From Bathymodiolus brooksi (Eukaryota; Mollusca; Bivalvia; Mytilida; Modiolidae), in the NCBI GenBank assembly GCA_963680875.1, contig OY804584.1:94818031-94882030 (forward strand): a stretch of DNA of 64,000 bases, read 5' to 3'. Below are positions 22,701 to 40,600 of this stretch, piece after piece; position 1 is the stretch's first letter; each line of letters begins with the position of its first letter. The notes below the pieces were generated by a model that was given only the letters and a program-made list of their open reading frames with translations, was not told the origin of the DNA and searched no databases. Made by a program: the position numbers and the translations under genes.

Positions 22701-25700
22701 TCCACACAGCAATACAATAGCCATAAAACATGATAGGTATGCTCCATACAGGAATACAATAGCCATAAAACAGGACATGTATGCTCCACACAGGAATACA
22801 ATAGCCATAAAACAGGACATGTATGCTCCACACAGCAATACAATAGCCATAAAACAGTACATGTATGCTCCACACAGGAATACAATAGCCATAAAGCAGG
22901 ACATGTATGCTCCACACAGGAAAACAATAGCCATAAAACAGGATATGTATGCTCCACACAGGAATACAATAGCCATAAAACAGGACATGTATGCTCCACA
23001 CAGCAATACAATAGCCATAAAACAGGACATGTATGCTCCACACAGGAATACAATAGCCATAAAACAGGACATGTATGCTCCACACATCAATACAATAGCC
23101 ATAAAGCAGGACATGTATGCTCCACACAGCAATACAATAGCCATAAAACAGGACATGTATGCTCCACACAGCAATACAATAGCCATAAAACAGGACATGT
23201 ATGCTCCACACAGGAAAACAATAGCCATAAAACAGGATATGTATGCTCCAAACAGGAATACAATAGCCATAAAGCAGGACATGTATGCTCTACACAGGAA
23301 TACAATAGCCATAAAACAGGACATATATGCTCCACACAGCAATACAATAGCCATAAAACAGGACATGTATGCTCCACACAGCAATACAATAGCCATAAAA
23401 CAGGACATGTATGCTCCACACAGCAATACAATAGCCATAAAACAGGACATGTATGCTCCACACAGCAATACAATAGCCATAAAACAGGACATGTATGCTC
23501 CACACAGCAATACAATAGCCATAAAACAGGACATGTCTGTTCCACACAGGAATACAATAGCCATAAAACAGGACATGTATGCTCCACACAGTAATACAAT
23601 AGCCATAAAACAGGACATGTATGCTCCACACAGGAATACAATAGCCATAAAACAAGACATGTATGCTCCACACAGTAATACAATAGCCATAAAACAGGAC
23701 ATGTATGCTCTACACAGGAATACAATAGCCATAAAACAGGAAATGTATGCTCCACACAGCAATACAGTAGCCATAAAACATGATAGGTATGCTCCACACA
23801 GGAATACAATAGCCGTAAACCAGGACATGTATGCTCCACACAGGAATACAATAGCCATAAAACAGGAAATGTATGCTCCACACAGCAATACAGTAGCCAT
23901 AAAACATGATAGGTATGCTCCACACAGGAATACAATAGCCGTAAAACAGGAAATGTATGCTTCACACAGCAATAAAATAACCATAGCACAGGACATGTAT
24001 GCTCCACACAGGAATTCAATAGCCATAAAACAGGACATGTATGCTCCACAGGAATACAATAGCCATAAAACAGGACATGTATGCTCCACACAGCAATACA
24101 ATAGCCATAAAACACGACATGTATGCTCCACACAGGAATACAATAGCCATAAAACAGGACATGTATGCTCCACACATCAATACAATAGCCATAAAGCAGG
24201 ACATGTATGCTCCACACAGCAATACAATAGCCATAAAACAGGACATGTATGCTCCACACAGCAATACAATAGCCATAAAACAGGACATGTATGCTCCACA
24301 CAGGAAAACAATAGCCATAAAACAGGACATGTATGCTCCACACAGGAATACAATAGCCATAAAGCAGGACATGTATGCTCCACACAGCAATAGAATAGCC
24401 ATAAAACAGGACATGTATGCTCCACACAGCAATACAATAGCCATAAAACAGGACATGTATGCTCCACACAGTAATACAATAGCCATAAAGCAGGACATGT
24501 ATGCTCCACACAGGATTACAATAGCCATAAAACAGGATATGTATGCTCCACACAGCAATACAATAGCCATAAAACAGGACATGTATGCTCCACACAGTAA
24601 TACAATAGCCATAAAGCAGGACATGCATGCTCCACACAGCAATACAGTAGCCATAAAACATGATAGGTATGCTCCACACAGGAATACAATAGCCGTAAAA
24701 CAGGAAATGTATGCTTCACACAGCAATAAAATAACCATAGCACAGGACATGTATGCTCCACACAGGAATTCAATAGCCATAAAACAGGACATGTATGCTC
24801 CACAGGAATACAATAGCCATAAAACAGGACATGTATGCTCCACACAGGAATACAATAGCCATAAAACAGGAAATGTATGCTCCACACATCAATACAATAG
24901 CCATAAAACAAGACATGTATGCTCCACACAGCAATACAATAGCCATAAAACAGGACATGTATGCTCCACACAGAAATACAATAGCCATAAAACACGACAT
25001 GTATGCTCCACACAGGAATACAATAGCCATAAAACAGGAAATGTATGCTCCACACATCAATACAATAGCCATTAAGCAGGACATGTATGCTCCACACAGC
25101 AATACAATAGCCATAAAACAGGACATGTATGCTCCACACAGGAATACAATAGCCATAAAACAGGACATGTATGCTCCACACAGCAATACAATAGCCATAA
25201 AACAGGACATGTATGCTCCACACAGCAATACAATAGCCATAAAACAAGACATGTATGCTCCACACAGCAATACAATAGCCATAAAACAGGACATGTATGC
25301 TCCACACAGCAATACAATAGCCATAAAACACGACATGTATGCTCCACACAGGAATACAATAGCCATAAAACAGGAAATGTATGCTCCACACATCAATACA
25401 ATAGCCATAAAGCAGGACATGTATGCTCCACACAGCAATACAATAGCCATAAAACAGGACATGTATGCTCCACACAGGAATACAATAGCCATAAAACAGG
25501 ACATGTATGCTCCACACAGCAATACAATAGCCATAAAACAGGACATGTATGCTCCACACAGCAATACAATAGCCATAAAACAGGACATGTATGCTCCACA
25601 CAGCAATACAATAGCCATAAAACAGGACAGGTATGCTCCACACAGCAATACAATAGCCATAAAACAGGACAGGTATGCTCCACACAGCAATACAATAGCC

Positions 25701-28700
25701 ATAAAACAGGACATGTATGCTCCACACAGCAATACAATAGCCATAAAACAGGACATGTATGCTCCACACAGGAATACAATAGCCATAAAACAGGACATGT
25801 ATGCTCCACACAGGAATACAATAGCCATAAAGTAGGACATGTATGATCCACACAGCAATACAATAGCCATAAAACAGGACATGTATGCTCCACACAGTAA
25901 TACAATAGCCATATAACAGGACATGTATGCTCCACACAGTAATACAATAGCCATAAAGCAGGACATGTATGCTCCACACAGCAATACAATAGCCATAAAA
26001 CAGGACATGTATGCTCCACACAGGAATACAATAGCCATAAAACAGGACATGTATGCTCCACACAGCAATACAATAGCCATACAACAGGACATGTATGCTC
26101 CACACAGGAAAACAATAGACATAAAACAGGACATGTATGCTCCACACAGGAATACAATAGCCATAAAATAGGACATGTATGCTCCACACAGCAATACAAT
26201 AGCCATAAAGCAGGACATGTATGCTCCACACAGCAATACAATAGCCATAAAATAGGACATGTATGCTCCACACAGCAATACAATAGCCATAAAACAGGAC
26301 ATGTATGCTCCACACAGTAATACAATAGCCATAAAGCAGGACATGTATGCTCCACACAGGAATACAATAGCCATAAAACAGGATAGGTATGCTCCACACA
26401 GCAATACAATAGCCATAAAACAGGACATGTATGCTCCACACAGTAATACAATAGCCATAAAGCATGACATGTATGCTCCACACAGAAATACAGTAGCCAT
26501 AAAACATGATAGGTATGCTCCACACAGGAATACAATAGCCGTAAAACAGGAAATGTATGCTTCACACAGCAATAAAATAACCATAGCACAGGACATGTAT
26601 GCTCCACACAGGAATTCAATAGCCATAAAACAGGACATGTATGCTCCACAGGAATACAATAGCCATAAAACAGGACATGTATGCTCCACACAGCAATACA
26701 ATAGCCATAAAACACGACATGTATGCTCCACACAGGAATACAATAGCCATAAAACAGGAAATGTATGCTCCACACATCAATACAATAGCCATAAAGCAGG
26801 ACATGTATGATCCACAGAGCAATACAATAGCCATAAAACAGGACATGTATGCTCCACACAGCAATACAATAGCCATAAAACAGGACATGTATGCTCCACA
26901 CAGGAATACAATAGCCATAAAACAGGACATGTATGCTCCACACAGCAATACAATAGCCATAAAGCAGGACATGTATGCTCCACACAGCAAAACAATAGCC
27001 ATAAAACAGGACATGTATGCTCCACACAGCAATACAATAGCCATAAAACAGGACATGTATGCTCCACACAGTAATACAATAGCCATAAAGCAGGATATGT
27101 ATGCTCCACACAGGAATACAATAGCCATTAAACAAGACATGTATGCTCCACACAGGAATACAATAGCCATAAAACAGGACATGTATGCTCCACACAGGAA
27201 TACAATAGCCATTAAACAAGACATGTATGCTCCACACAGGAATACAATAGCCATAAAACAGGACATGTATGCTCCACACAGCAATAAAATAGCCATAAAG
27301 CAGAACATGTATGCTCCACACAGAAATACAATAGCCATAAAACAGGACATTTATGCTCCACACAGCAATACAATAGCCATAAAACAGGATATGTATGCTC
27401 CACACAGCAATACAATAGCCATAAAACAGGACATGTATGCTCCACACAGCAATACAATAGCCATAAAACAGGACATGTCTGTTCCACACAGGAATACAAT
27501 AGCCATAAAATAGGAAATGTATGCTCCACACAGTAATACAATAGCCATAAAGCAGGACATGTATGCTCCACACAGGAATACAATAGCCATAAAACAGGAA
27601 ATGTATGCTCCACACAGCAATACAATAGCCATAAAACATGATAGGTATGCTCCACACAGGAATACAATAGCCGTAAAACAGGACATGTATGCTCCACACA
27701 GCAATACAATAGCCATAAAACAGGACATGTATGCTCCACACAGGAATACAATAGCCATAAAACAGGACATGTATGCTCCACACAGCAATACATTAGCCAT
27801 AAAACAGGACATGTATTCTCCACACAGGAATACAATAGCCATAAAGCAGGACATGTATGCTCCACACAGAAATACAATAGCCATAAAACAGGACATGTAT
27901 GCTCCACACAGCAATACAATAGCCATAAAACAGGACATGTTTGCTCCACACAGCAATACAATAGCCATAAAACAGGACATGTATGCTCCACACAGCAATA
28001 CAATAGCCATAAAACAGGACATGTCTGTTCCACACAGGAATACAATAGCCATAAAACAGGAAATGTATGCTCCACACAGGAATACAATAGCCATAAAACA
28101 AGACATGTATGCTCCACACAGGAATACAATAGCCATAAAACAGGAAATGTATGCTCCACACAGGAATACAATAGCCATAAAACAGGAAATGTATGCTCCA
28201 CACAGGAATACAATAGCCATAAAACAGGAAATGTATGCTCCACACAGCAATACAGTAGCCATAAAACATGATAGGTATGCTCCACACAGGAATACAATAG
28301 CCATAAAGCAGGAAATGTATGCTTCACACAGCAATAAAATAACCATAGCACAGGACATGTATGCTCCACACAGGAATTCAATAGCCATAAAACAGGACAT
28401 GTATGCTCCACAGGAATACAATAGCCATAAAACAGGACATGTATGCTCAACACAGCAATACAATAGCCATAAAAAACGACATGTATGCTCCACACAGGAA
28501 TACAATAGCCATAAAACAGGACATGTATGCTCCACACATCAATACAATAGCCATAAAGCAGGACATGTATGCTCCACACAGCAATACAATAGCCATAAAA
28601 CAGGACATGTATGCTCCACACAGCAATACAATAGCCATAAAACAGGACATGTATGCTCCACACAGGAATACAATAGCCATAAAACAGGACATGTATCCTC

Positions 28701-29200
28701 CACACAGGAATACAATAGCCATAAAGCAGGACATGTATGCTCCACACAGCAATACAATAGCCATAAAACAGGACATGTATGCTCCACACAGCAATACAAT
28801 AGCCATAAAACAGGACATGTATGCTCCACACAGTAATACAATAGCCATAAAGCAGGACATGTATGCTCCACACAGGAATACAATAGCCATAAAACAGGAT
28901 ATGTATGCTCCACACAGCAATACAATAGCCATAAAACAGGACATGTATGCTCCACACAGTAATACAATAGCCATAAAGCAGGACATGTATGCTCCACACA
29001 GCAATACAGTAGCCATAAAACATGATAGGTATGCTCCACACAGGAATACAATAGCCGTAAAACAGGAAATGTATGCTTCACACAGCAATAAAATAACCAT
29101 AGCACAGGACATGTATGCTCCACACAGGAATTCAATAGCCATAAAACAGGACATGTATGCTCCACACATCAATACAATAGCCATAAAACAGGACATGTAT
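19711..29200 (+). repeat. Satellite super-block, copy 1 of a ~12-kb duplication
   Basis: Rare monomer variants occur here in the same order as in 31621-41660. Pairs are TATGGTCC 19717/31627, TATGCCCCATAC 20345/32213, GGATTACA 24512/36549, AGTAGGACATG 25830/37660, TATGATCCACAGAG 26805/39012, TATGCTCAACAC 28442/40901 and TATCCTCC 28691/41152. The offset drifts from 11.83 to 12.46 kb by whole monomers, so units were gained and lost after the duplication. Confidence 0.85.
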
Positions 29201-31620
29201 GCTCCACACAGGAATACAATAGCCATAAAACAGGACATGTATGCTCCACACAGCAATACAATTCTCATACAACAGGACATGTATGCTCCACACAGGAATA
29301 CAATAGCCATAAAACAGGACATGTATGCTCCACAGGAATACAATAGCCATAAAACAGGACATGTATGCTCCACACAGCAATACAATAGCCATAAAACAGG
29401 ACATGTATGCTCCACACAGGAATACAATAGCCATAAAACAGGACATGTATGCTCCACACAGCAATACAATAGCCATAAAACACGACATGTATGCTCCACA
29501 CAGGAATACAATAGCCATAAAACAGGACATGTATGCTCCACACAGGAATACAATAGCCATAAAACAGGACATGTATGCTCCACACAGCAATACAATAGCC
29601 ATACAACAGGACATGTATGCTCCACACATCAATACAATAGCCATAAAACATGGTAGGTATGCTCCACACAGGAATACAATAGCCATAAAACAGGACATGT
29701 ATGCTCCACACAGGAATACAATAGCCATAAAACAGGACATGTATGCTCCACACAGGAATACAATAGCCATAAAACAGGACATGTATGCTCCACACAGGAA
29801 TACAATAGCCATAAAACAGGAAATGTATGCTCCACACAGCAATACAATAGCCATAAAACATGGTAGGTATGCTCCACACAGGAATACAATAGCCATAAAA
29901 CATGGTAGGTATGCTCCACACAGGAATACAATAGCCGTAAAACAGGAAATGTATGCTTCACACAGCAATAAAATAACCATAGCACAGGACATGTATGCTC
30001 CACACAGGAATTCAATAGCCATAAAACAGGACATGTATGCTCCACGGGAATACAATAGCCATAAAACAGGACATGTATGCTCCACACAGCAATACAATAG
30101 CCATAAAACACGACATGTATGCTCCACACAGGAATACAATAGCCATAAAACAGGACATGTATGCTCCACACAGCAATACAATAGCCATAAAACAGGAGAT
30201 GTATGCTCCACACAGCAATACAATAGCCATAAAACAGGACATGTATGCTCCAAACAGCAATGCAATAGCCATAAAACAGGAGATGTATGCTCCACACAGC
30301 AATACAATAGCCGTAAAACAGGAAATGTATGCTCCACACAGTAATACAATAGCCATAAAGCAGGACATGTATGCTCCACACAGGAATACAATAGCCATAA
30401 AACAGGATATGTATGCTCCACACAGCAATACAATAGCCATAAAACAGGACATGTATGCTCCACACAGGAATACAATAGCCATTAAACAAGACATGTATGC
30501 TCCACACAGCAATACAATAGCCATAAAACAGGACATGTATGCTCCACACAGGAATACAATGGCCATAAAACAGGACATGTATGCTCCACACAGAAATACA
30601 ATAGCCATAAAACAGGACATGTATGCTCCACACAGCAATACAATAGCCATAAAACAGGACATGTATGCTCCACACAGCAATACAATAGCCATAAAACAGG
30701 ACATGTATGCTCCACACAGTAATACAATAGCCATAAAGCAGGACATGTATGCTCCACACAGGAATACAATAGCCATAAAACAGGATATGTATGCTCCACA
30801 CAGCAATACAATAGCCATAAAACAGGACATGTATGTTCCACACAGTAATACAATAGCCATAAAGCAGGACATGTATGCTCCACACAGCAATACAGTTGCC
30901 ATAAAACATGATAGGTATGCTCCACACAGGAATACAATAGCCGTAAAACAGGAAATGTATGCTTCACACAGCAATAAAATAACCATAGCACAGGACATGT
31001 ATGCTCCACACAGGAATTCAATAGCCATAAAACAGGACATGTATGCTCCACAGGAATACAATAGCCATAAAACAGGACATGTATGCTCCACACAGCAATA
31101 CAATAGCCATAAAACACGACATGTATGCTCCACACAGGAATACAATAGCCATAAAACAGGACATGTATGCTCCACACATCAATACAATAGCCATAAAGCA
31201 GGACATGTATGCTCCACACAGCAATACAATAGCCATAAAACAGGACATGTATGCTCCACACAGTAATACAATAGCCATAAAGCAGGACATGTATGCTCCA
31301 CACAGCAATACAGTAGCCATAAAACATGATAGGTATGCTCCACACAGGAATACAATAGCCGTAAAACAGGAAATGTATGCTTCACACAGCAATAAAATAA
31401 CCATAGCACAGGACATGTATGCTCCACACAGGAATTCAATAGCCATAAAACAGGACATGTATGCTCCACGGGAATACAATAGCCATAAAACAGGACATGT
31501 ATGCTCCACACAGCAATACAATAGCCATAAAACAGGACATGTATGCTCCACACAGGAATACAATAGCCATAAAACAGGACATGTATGCTCCAAACAGGAA
31601 TACAATAGCCATAAAGCAGG

Positions 31621-34600
31621 ACATGTATGGTCCACACAGAAATACAATAGCCATAAAACAGGACATGTATGCTCCACACAGCAATACAATAGCCATAAAA
31701 CAGGACATGTATGCTCCACACAGCAATACAATAGCCATAAAACAGGACATGTATGCTCCACACAGCAATACAATAGCCATAAAACAGGACATGTCTGTTC
31801 CACACAGGAATACAATAGCCATAAAACAGGAAATGTATGCTCCACACAGGAATACAATAGCCATAAAACAAGACATGTATGCTCCACACAGCAATACATT
31901 AGCCATAAAACATGATAGGTATGCTCCACACAGGAATACAATAGCCGTAAAACAGGAAATGTATGCTTCACACAGCAATAAAATAACCATAGCACAGGAC
32001 ATGTATGCTCCACACAGGAATTCAATAGCCATAAAACAGGACATGTATGCTCCACACAGGAATACAATAGCCATAAAACAGGACATGTATGCTCCAAACA
32101 GGAATACAATAGACATAAAGCAGGACATGTATGCTCCACACAGAAATACAATAGCCATAAAACAGGACATGTATGCTCCACACAGCAATACAATAGCCAT
32201 AAAACAGGACATGTATGCCCCATACAGCAATACAATAGCCATAAAACAGGACATGTATGCTCCACACAGCAATACAATAGCCATAAAACAGGACATGTCT
32301 GTTCCACACAGCAATACAATAGCCATAAAACAAGACATGTATGCTCCACACAGGAATACAATAGCCATAAAACAGGACATGTATGCTCCACACAGCAATA
32401 CAATAGCCATAAAACAGGACATGTCTGTTCCACACAGGAATACAATAGTCATAAAACAGGAAATGTATGCTCCACACAGCAATACAATAGCCATAAAACA
32501 GGAAATGTATGCTCCACACAGGAATACAATAGCCATAAAACAAGACATGTATGCTCCACACAGGAATACAATAGCCATAAAACAGGAAATGTATGCTCCA
32601 CACAGGAATACAATAGCCATAAAACAAGATACGTATGCTCCACACAGGAATACAATAGCCATAAAACATGAAATGTATGCTCCACACAGGAATACAATAG
32701 CCATAAAACAGGACATGTATGCTCCACACAGGAATACAATAGCCATAAAACAAGATACGTATGCTCCACACAGGAATACAATAGCCATAAAACAGGAAAT
32801 GTATGCTCCACACAGGAATACAATAGCCATTAAACATGATAGGTATGCTCCACACAGGAATACAATAGCCGTAAAACAGGAAATGTATGCTCCACACAGC
32901 AATAAAATAACCATAGCACAGGACATGTATGCTCCACACAGGAATTCAATAGCCATAAAACAGGACATGTATGCTCCACAGGAATACAATAGCCATAAAA
33001 CAGGATATGTATGCTCCACACAGCAATACAATAGCCATAAAACAGGACATATATGCTCCACACAGCAATACAATAGCCATAAAACATGACATGTATGCTC
33101 CACACAGGAATACAATAGCCATAAAACAGGACATGTATGCTCCACACAGGAATACAATAGCCATAAAACAGGACATGTATGTTCCACACAGGAATACAAT
33201 AGCCATAAAACAAGACATGTATGCTCCACACATCAATACAATAGCCATAAAGCAGGACATGTATGCTCCACACAGCAATACAATAGCCATAAAACAGGAC
33301 ATGTATGCTCCACACAGCAATACAATAGCCATAAAACATGACATGTATGCTCCACACAGCAATACAATAGCCATAAAACAGGACATGTATGCTCCACACA
33401 GGAATACAATAGCCATAAAACAGGACATGTATGCTCCACACATCAATACAATAGCCATAAAACAGGACATGTATGCTCCACACAGGAATACAATAGCCAT
33501 AAAACAGGACATGTATGCTCCACACAGCAATACAATAGCCATAAAACAGGACATGTATGCTCCACACAGGAATACAATAGCCATAAAACAGGACATGTAT
33601 GCTCCACACAGCAATACAATAGCCATAAAACAGGACATGTATGCTCCACACAGCAATACAATAGCCATAAAACAGGACATGTCTGTTCCACACAGGAATA
33701 CAATAGCCATAAAACAGGAATGTATGCTCCACACAGGAATACAATAGCCGTAAAACAGGAAATGTATGCTTCACACAGCAATACAATAGCCATAAAACAA
33801 GACATGTATGCTCCACACAGGAATACAATAGCCATAAAACAGGACATGTATGCTCCACACATCAATACAATAGCCATAAAACAGGACATGTATGCTCCAC
33901 ACAGTAATACAATAGCCATAAAACAGGACATGTATGCTCCACACAGCAATACAATAGCCATAAAACAGGACATGTATGCTCCACACAGGAATACAATAGC
34001 CATAAAACAGGACATGTATGCTCCACACAGGAATACAATAGCCATAAAACAGGACATGTATGCTCCACACAGCAATACAATAGCCATAAAACAGGACATG
34101 TATGCTCCACACAGTAATACAATAGCCATAAAACAGGACATGTATGCTCCACACAGCAATACAATAGCCATAAAACACGACATGTATGCTCCACACAGCA
34201 ATACAATAGCCATAAAACACGACATGTATGCTCCACACAGGAATACAATAGCCATAAAACAGGACATATATGCTCCACACAGCAATACAATAGCCATAAA
34301 ACAGGACATGTATGCTCCACACAGCAATACAAAAGCCATAAAGCAGGACATGTATGCTCCACACAGCAATACAATAGCCATAAAACAGGACATGTATGCT
34401 CCACACAGCAATACAATAGCCATAAAACAGGACATGTATGCTCCACACAGCAATACAAAAGCCATAAAGCAGGACATGTATGCTCCACACAGCAATACAA
34501 TAGCCATAAAGCAGGAAATGTATGCTCCACACAGGAATACAATAGCCATAAAACAGGACATGTATGCTCCACACAGGAATACAATAGCCATAAAACAGGA

Positions 34601-37600
34601 CATATATGCTCCACACAGCAATACAATAGCCATAAAACAGGACATGTATGCTCCACACAGCAATACAAAAGCCATAAAGCAGGACATGTATGCTCCACAC
34701 AGCAATACAATAGCCATAAAACACGACATGTATGCTCCACACAGGAATACAATAGCCATAAAACAGGACATGTATGCTCCACACATCAATACAATAGCCA
34801 TAAAGCAGGACATGTATGCTCCACACAGCAATACAATAGCCATAAAACACGACATGTATGCTCCACACAGGAATACAATAGCCATAAAACAGGACATGTA
34901 TGCTCCACACATCAATACAATAGCCATAAAGCAGGACATGTATGCTCCACACAGCAATACAATAGCCATAAAACAGGACATATATGCTCCACACAGGAAT
35001 ACAATAGCCATAAAACAGGACATGTATGCTCCACACATCAATACAATAGCCATAAAGCAGGACATGTATGCTCCACACAGGAATACAATAACCATAAAAC
35101 AGGACATGTATGCTCCACACAGGAATACAATAGCCATAAAACAGGACATGTATGCTCCACACAGCAATACAATAGCCATAAAACAGGACATGTATGCTCC
35201 ACACAGCAATACAATAGCCATAAAACAGGATATGTATGCTCCACACAGCAATACAATAGCCATAAAACAGGACATGTATGCTCCACACAGCAATACAATA
35301 GCCATAAAACAGGACATGTATGCTCCACACAGAAATACAATAGCCATAAAACAGGACATGTCTGTTCCACACAGGAATACAATAGCCATAAAACAGGACA
35401 TATATGCTCCACACAGCAATACAATAGCCATAAAACAGGACATGTCTGTTCCACACAGGAATACAATAGCCATAAAACAGGACATGTATGCTCCACACAG
35501 CAATACAATAGCCATAAAACAGGACATATATGCTCCACACAGCAATTCAATAGCCATAAAACAGGACATGTATGCTCCACACAGCAATACAATAGCCATA
35601 AAACAGGACATATATGCTCCACACAGCAATTCAATAGCCATAAAACAGGACATGTATGCTCCACACAGGAATACAATAGCCATAAAACAGGACATGTATG
35701 CTCCACACAGGAATACAATAGCCATAAAACAAGACATGTATGCTCCACACAGCAATACAATAGCCATACAACAGGACATGTATGCTCCACACAGCAATAC
35801 AATAGCCATACAACAGGACATGTATGCTCCACACAGGAATACAATAGCCATAAAACAGGACATGTATGCTCCACACAGCAATACAATAGCCATACAACAG
35901 GACATATATGCTCCACACAGCAATTCAATAGCCATAAAACACGACATGTATGCTCCACACAGGAAAACAATAGCCATAAAACAGGACATGTATGCTCCAC
36001 ACAGTAATACAATAGCCATAAAACAGAACATGTATGCTCCACACAGGAATACAATAGCCATAAAACAGGACATGTATGCTCCACACAGGAATACAATAGC
36101 CATAAAGCAGGACATGTATGCTCCACACAGGAATACAATAGCCATAAAACAGGACATGTATGCTCCACACAGGAATACAATAGCCATAAAACACGACATG
36201 TATGCTCCACACAGGAAAACAATAGCCATAAAACAGGACATGTATGTTCCACACAGCAATACAATAGCCATACAACAGGACATGTATGCTCCACACAGGA
36301 ATACAATAGCCATAAAGCAGGACATGTATGCTCCACACAGCAATACAATAGCCATAAAACACGACATGTATGCTCCACACAGGAATACAATAGCCATAAA
36401 GCAGGACATGTATGCTCCACACAGCAATAGAATAGCCATAAAACAGGACATGTATGCTCCACACAGCAATACAATAGCCATAAAACAGGACATGTATGCT
36501 CCACACAGTAATACAATAGCCATAAAGCAGGACATGTATGCTCCACACAGGATTACAATAGCCATAAAACAGGATATGTATGCTCCACACAGCAATACAA
36601 TAGCCATAAAACAGGACATGTATGCTCCACACAGTAATACAATAGCCATAAAGCAGGACATGCATGCTCCACACAGCAATACAGTAGCCATAAAACATGA
36701 TAGGTATGCTCCACACAGGAATACAATAGCCGTAAAACAGGAAATGTATGCTTCACACAGCAATAAAATAACCATAGCACAGGACATGTATGCTCCACAC
36801 AGGAATTCAATAGCCATAAAACAGGACATGTATGCTCCACACAGGAATACAATAGCCATAAAACAGGACATGTATGTTCCACACAGCAATACAATAGCCA
36901 TAAAACAGGACATGTATGCTCCACACAGGAATACAATAGCCATAAAACAGGACATGTATGCTCCACACAGCAATACAATAGCCATAAAACAGGACATGTA
37001 TGCTCCACACAGGAATACAATAGCCATAAAACAGGACATGTATGCTCCACACAGCAATACAATAGCCATAAAACAGGACATGTATGCTCCACACAGCAAT
37101 ACAATAGCCATAAAACAGGATATGTATGCTCCACACAGCAATACAATAGCCATAAAACAGGACATGTATGCTCCACACAGCAATACAATAGCCATAAAAC
37201 ACGACATGTATGCTCCACACAGGAATACAATAGCCATAAAACAGGAAATGTATGCTCCACACAGGAATACAATAGCCATAAAACACGACATGTATGCTCC
37301 ACACAGTAATACAATAGCCATAAAACAGGACATGTATGCTCCACACAGCAATACAATAGCCATAAAACAGGACATGTATGCTCCACACAGCAATACAATA
37401 GCCATAAAACAGGACATGTATGCTCCACACAGCAATACAATAGCCATAAAACAGGACAGGTATGCTCCACACAGCAATACAATAGCCATAAAACAGGACA
37501 GGTATGCTCCACACAGCAATACAATAGCCATAAAACAGGACATGTATGCTCCACACAGCAATACAATAGCCATAAAACAGGACATGTATGCTCCACACAG

Positions 37601-40600
37601 GAATACAATAGCCATAAAACAGGATATGTATGCTCCACACAGGAATACAATAGCCATAAAGTAGGACATGTATGATCCACACAGCAATACAATAGCCATA
37701 AAACAGGACATGTATGCTCCACACAGTAATACAATAGCCATAAAACAGGACATGTATGCTCCACACAGTAATACAATAGCCATAAAGCAGGACATGTATG
37801 CTCCACACAGCAATACAATAGCCATAAAACAGGACATGTATGCTCCACACAGGAATACAATAGCCATAAAACAGGACATGTATGCTCCACACAGCAATAC
37901 AATAGCCATACAACAGGACATGTATGCTCCACACAGCAATACAATAGCCATAAAACAGGACATGTATGCTCCACACAGCAATACAATAGCCATACAACAG
38001 GACATGTATGCTCCACACAGCAATACAATAGCCATAAAGCAGGACATGTATGCTCCACACAGCAATACAATAGCCATAAAACAGGACATGTATGCTCCAC
38101 ACAGCAATACAATAGCCATAAAACAGGACATGTATGCTCCACACAGTAATACAATAGCCATAAAGCAGGACATGTATGCTCCACACAGCAATACAATAGC
38201 CATAAAACAGGACATGTATGCTCCACACAGGAAAACAATAGCCATAAAACAGGACATGTATGCTCCACACAGGAATACAATAGCCATAAAGCAGGACATG
38301 TATGCTCCACACAGCAATACAATAGCCATAAAATAGGACATGTATGCTCCACACAGCAATACAATAGCCATAAAACAGGACATGTATGCTCCACACAGTA
38401 ATACAATAGCCATAAAGCAGGACATGTATGCTCCACACAGGAATACAATAGCCATAAAACAGGATAGGTATGCTCCACACAGCAATACAATAGCCATAAA
38501 ACAGGACATGTATGCTCCACACAGTAATACAATAGCCATAAAGCATGACATGTATGCTCCACACAGAAATACAGTTGCCATAAAACATGATAGGTATGCT
38601 CCACACAGGAATACAATAGCCGTAAAACAGGAAATGTATGCTTCACACAGCAATAAAATAACCATAGCACAGGACATGTATGCTCCACACAGGAATTCAA
38701 TAGCCATAAAACAGGACATGTATGCTCCACAGGAATACAATAGCCATAAAACAGGACATGTATGCTCCACACAGCAATACAATAGCCATAAAACAGGACA
38801 TGTATGCTCCACACAGCAATACAATAGCCATAAAACACGACATGTATGCTCCACACAGGAATACAATAGCCATAAAACAGGAAATGTATGCTCCACACAG
38901 CAATACAATAGCCATAAAACACGACATGTATGCTCCACACAGGAATACAATAGCCATAAAACAGGAAATGTATGCTCCACACATCAATACAATAGCCATA
39001 AAGCAGGACATGTATGATCCACAGAGCAATACAATAGCCATAAAACAGGACATGTATGCTCCACACAGCAATACAATAGCCATAAAACAGGACATGTATG
39101 CTCCACACAGGAATACAATAGCCATAAAACAGGACATGTATGCTCCACACAGCAATACAATAGCCATAAAGCAGGACATGTATGCTCCACACAGCAAAAC
39201 AATAGCCATAAAACAGGACATGTATGCTCCACACAGCAATACAATAGCCATAAAACAGGACATGTATGCTCCACACAGTAATACAATAGCCATAAAGCAG
39301 GACATGTATGCTCCACACAGGAATACAATAGCCATTAAACAAGACATGTATGCTCCACACAGGAATACAATAGCCATAAAACAGGACATGTATGCTCCAC
39401 ACAGGAATACAATAGCCATTAAACAAGACATGTATGCTCCACACAGGAATACAATAGCCATAAAACAGGACATGTATGCTCCACACAGCAATAAAATAGC
39501 CATAAAGCAGAACATGTATGCTCCACACAGAAATACAATAGCCATAAAACAGGACATTTATGCTCCACACAGCAATACAATAGCCATAAAACAGGACATG
39601 TATGCTCCACACAGCAATAAAATAGCCATAAAGCAGAACATGTATGCTCCACACAGAAATACAATAGCCATAAAACAGGACATGTATGCTCCACACAGCA
39701 ATACAATAGCCATAAAACAGGACATGTATGCTCCACACAGGAATACAATAGCCATAAAACAGGACATGTATGCTCCACACAGCAATACAATAGCCATAAA
39801 ACATGATAGGTATGCTCCATACAGCAATACAATAGCCATAAAACAGGACATGTCTGCTCCACACAGGAATACAATAGCCGTAAAACAGGACATGTATGCT
39901 CCACACAGCAATACAATAGCCATAAAACAGGACATGTATGCTCCACACAGGAATACAATAGCCATAAAACAGGACATGTATGCTCCACACAGGAATACGA
40001 TAGCCATAAAGCAGGACATGTATGCTCCACACAGAAATACAATAGCCATAAAACAGGACATGTATGCTCCACACAGCAATACAATAGCCATAAAACAGGA
40101 CATGTATGCTCCACACAGGAATACAATAGCCATAAAACACGACATGTATGCTCCACACAGCAATACAATAGCCATAAAACAGGACATGTATGCTCCACAC
40201 TGGAATACAATAGCCATAAAACAGGACATGTATGCTCCACACAGCAATACAATAGCCATAAAACAGGACATGTATGCTCCACACAGGAATACAATAGCCA
40301 TAAATCAAGACATGTATGCTCCACACAGCAATACAATAGCCATAAAACAGGACATGTATGCTCCACACAGCAATACAATAGCCATAAAACAGGACATGTC
40401 TGTTCCACACAGGAATACAATAGCCATAAAACAGGAAATGTATGCTCCACACAGCAATACAATAGCCATAAAACAGGACATGTATGCTCCACACAGGAAT
40501 ACAATAGCCATAAAACAAGACATGTATGCTCCACACAGGAATACAATAGCCATAAAACAGGAAATGTATGCTCCACACAGCAATACAATAGCCATAAAAC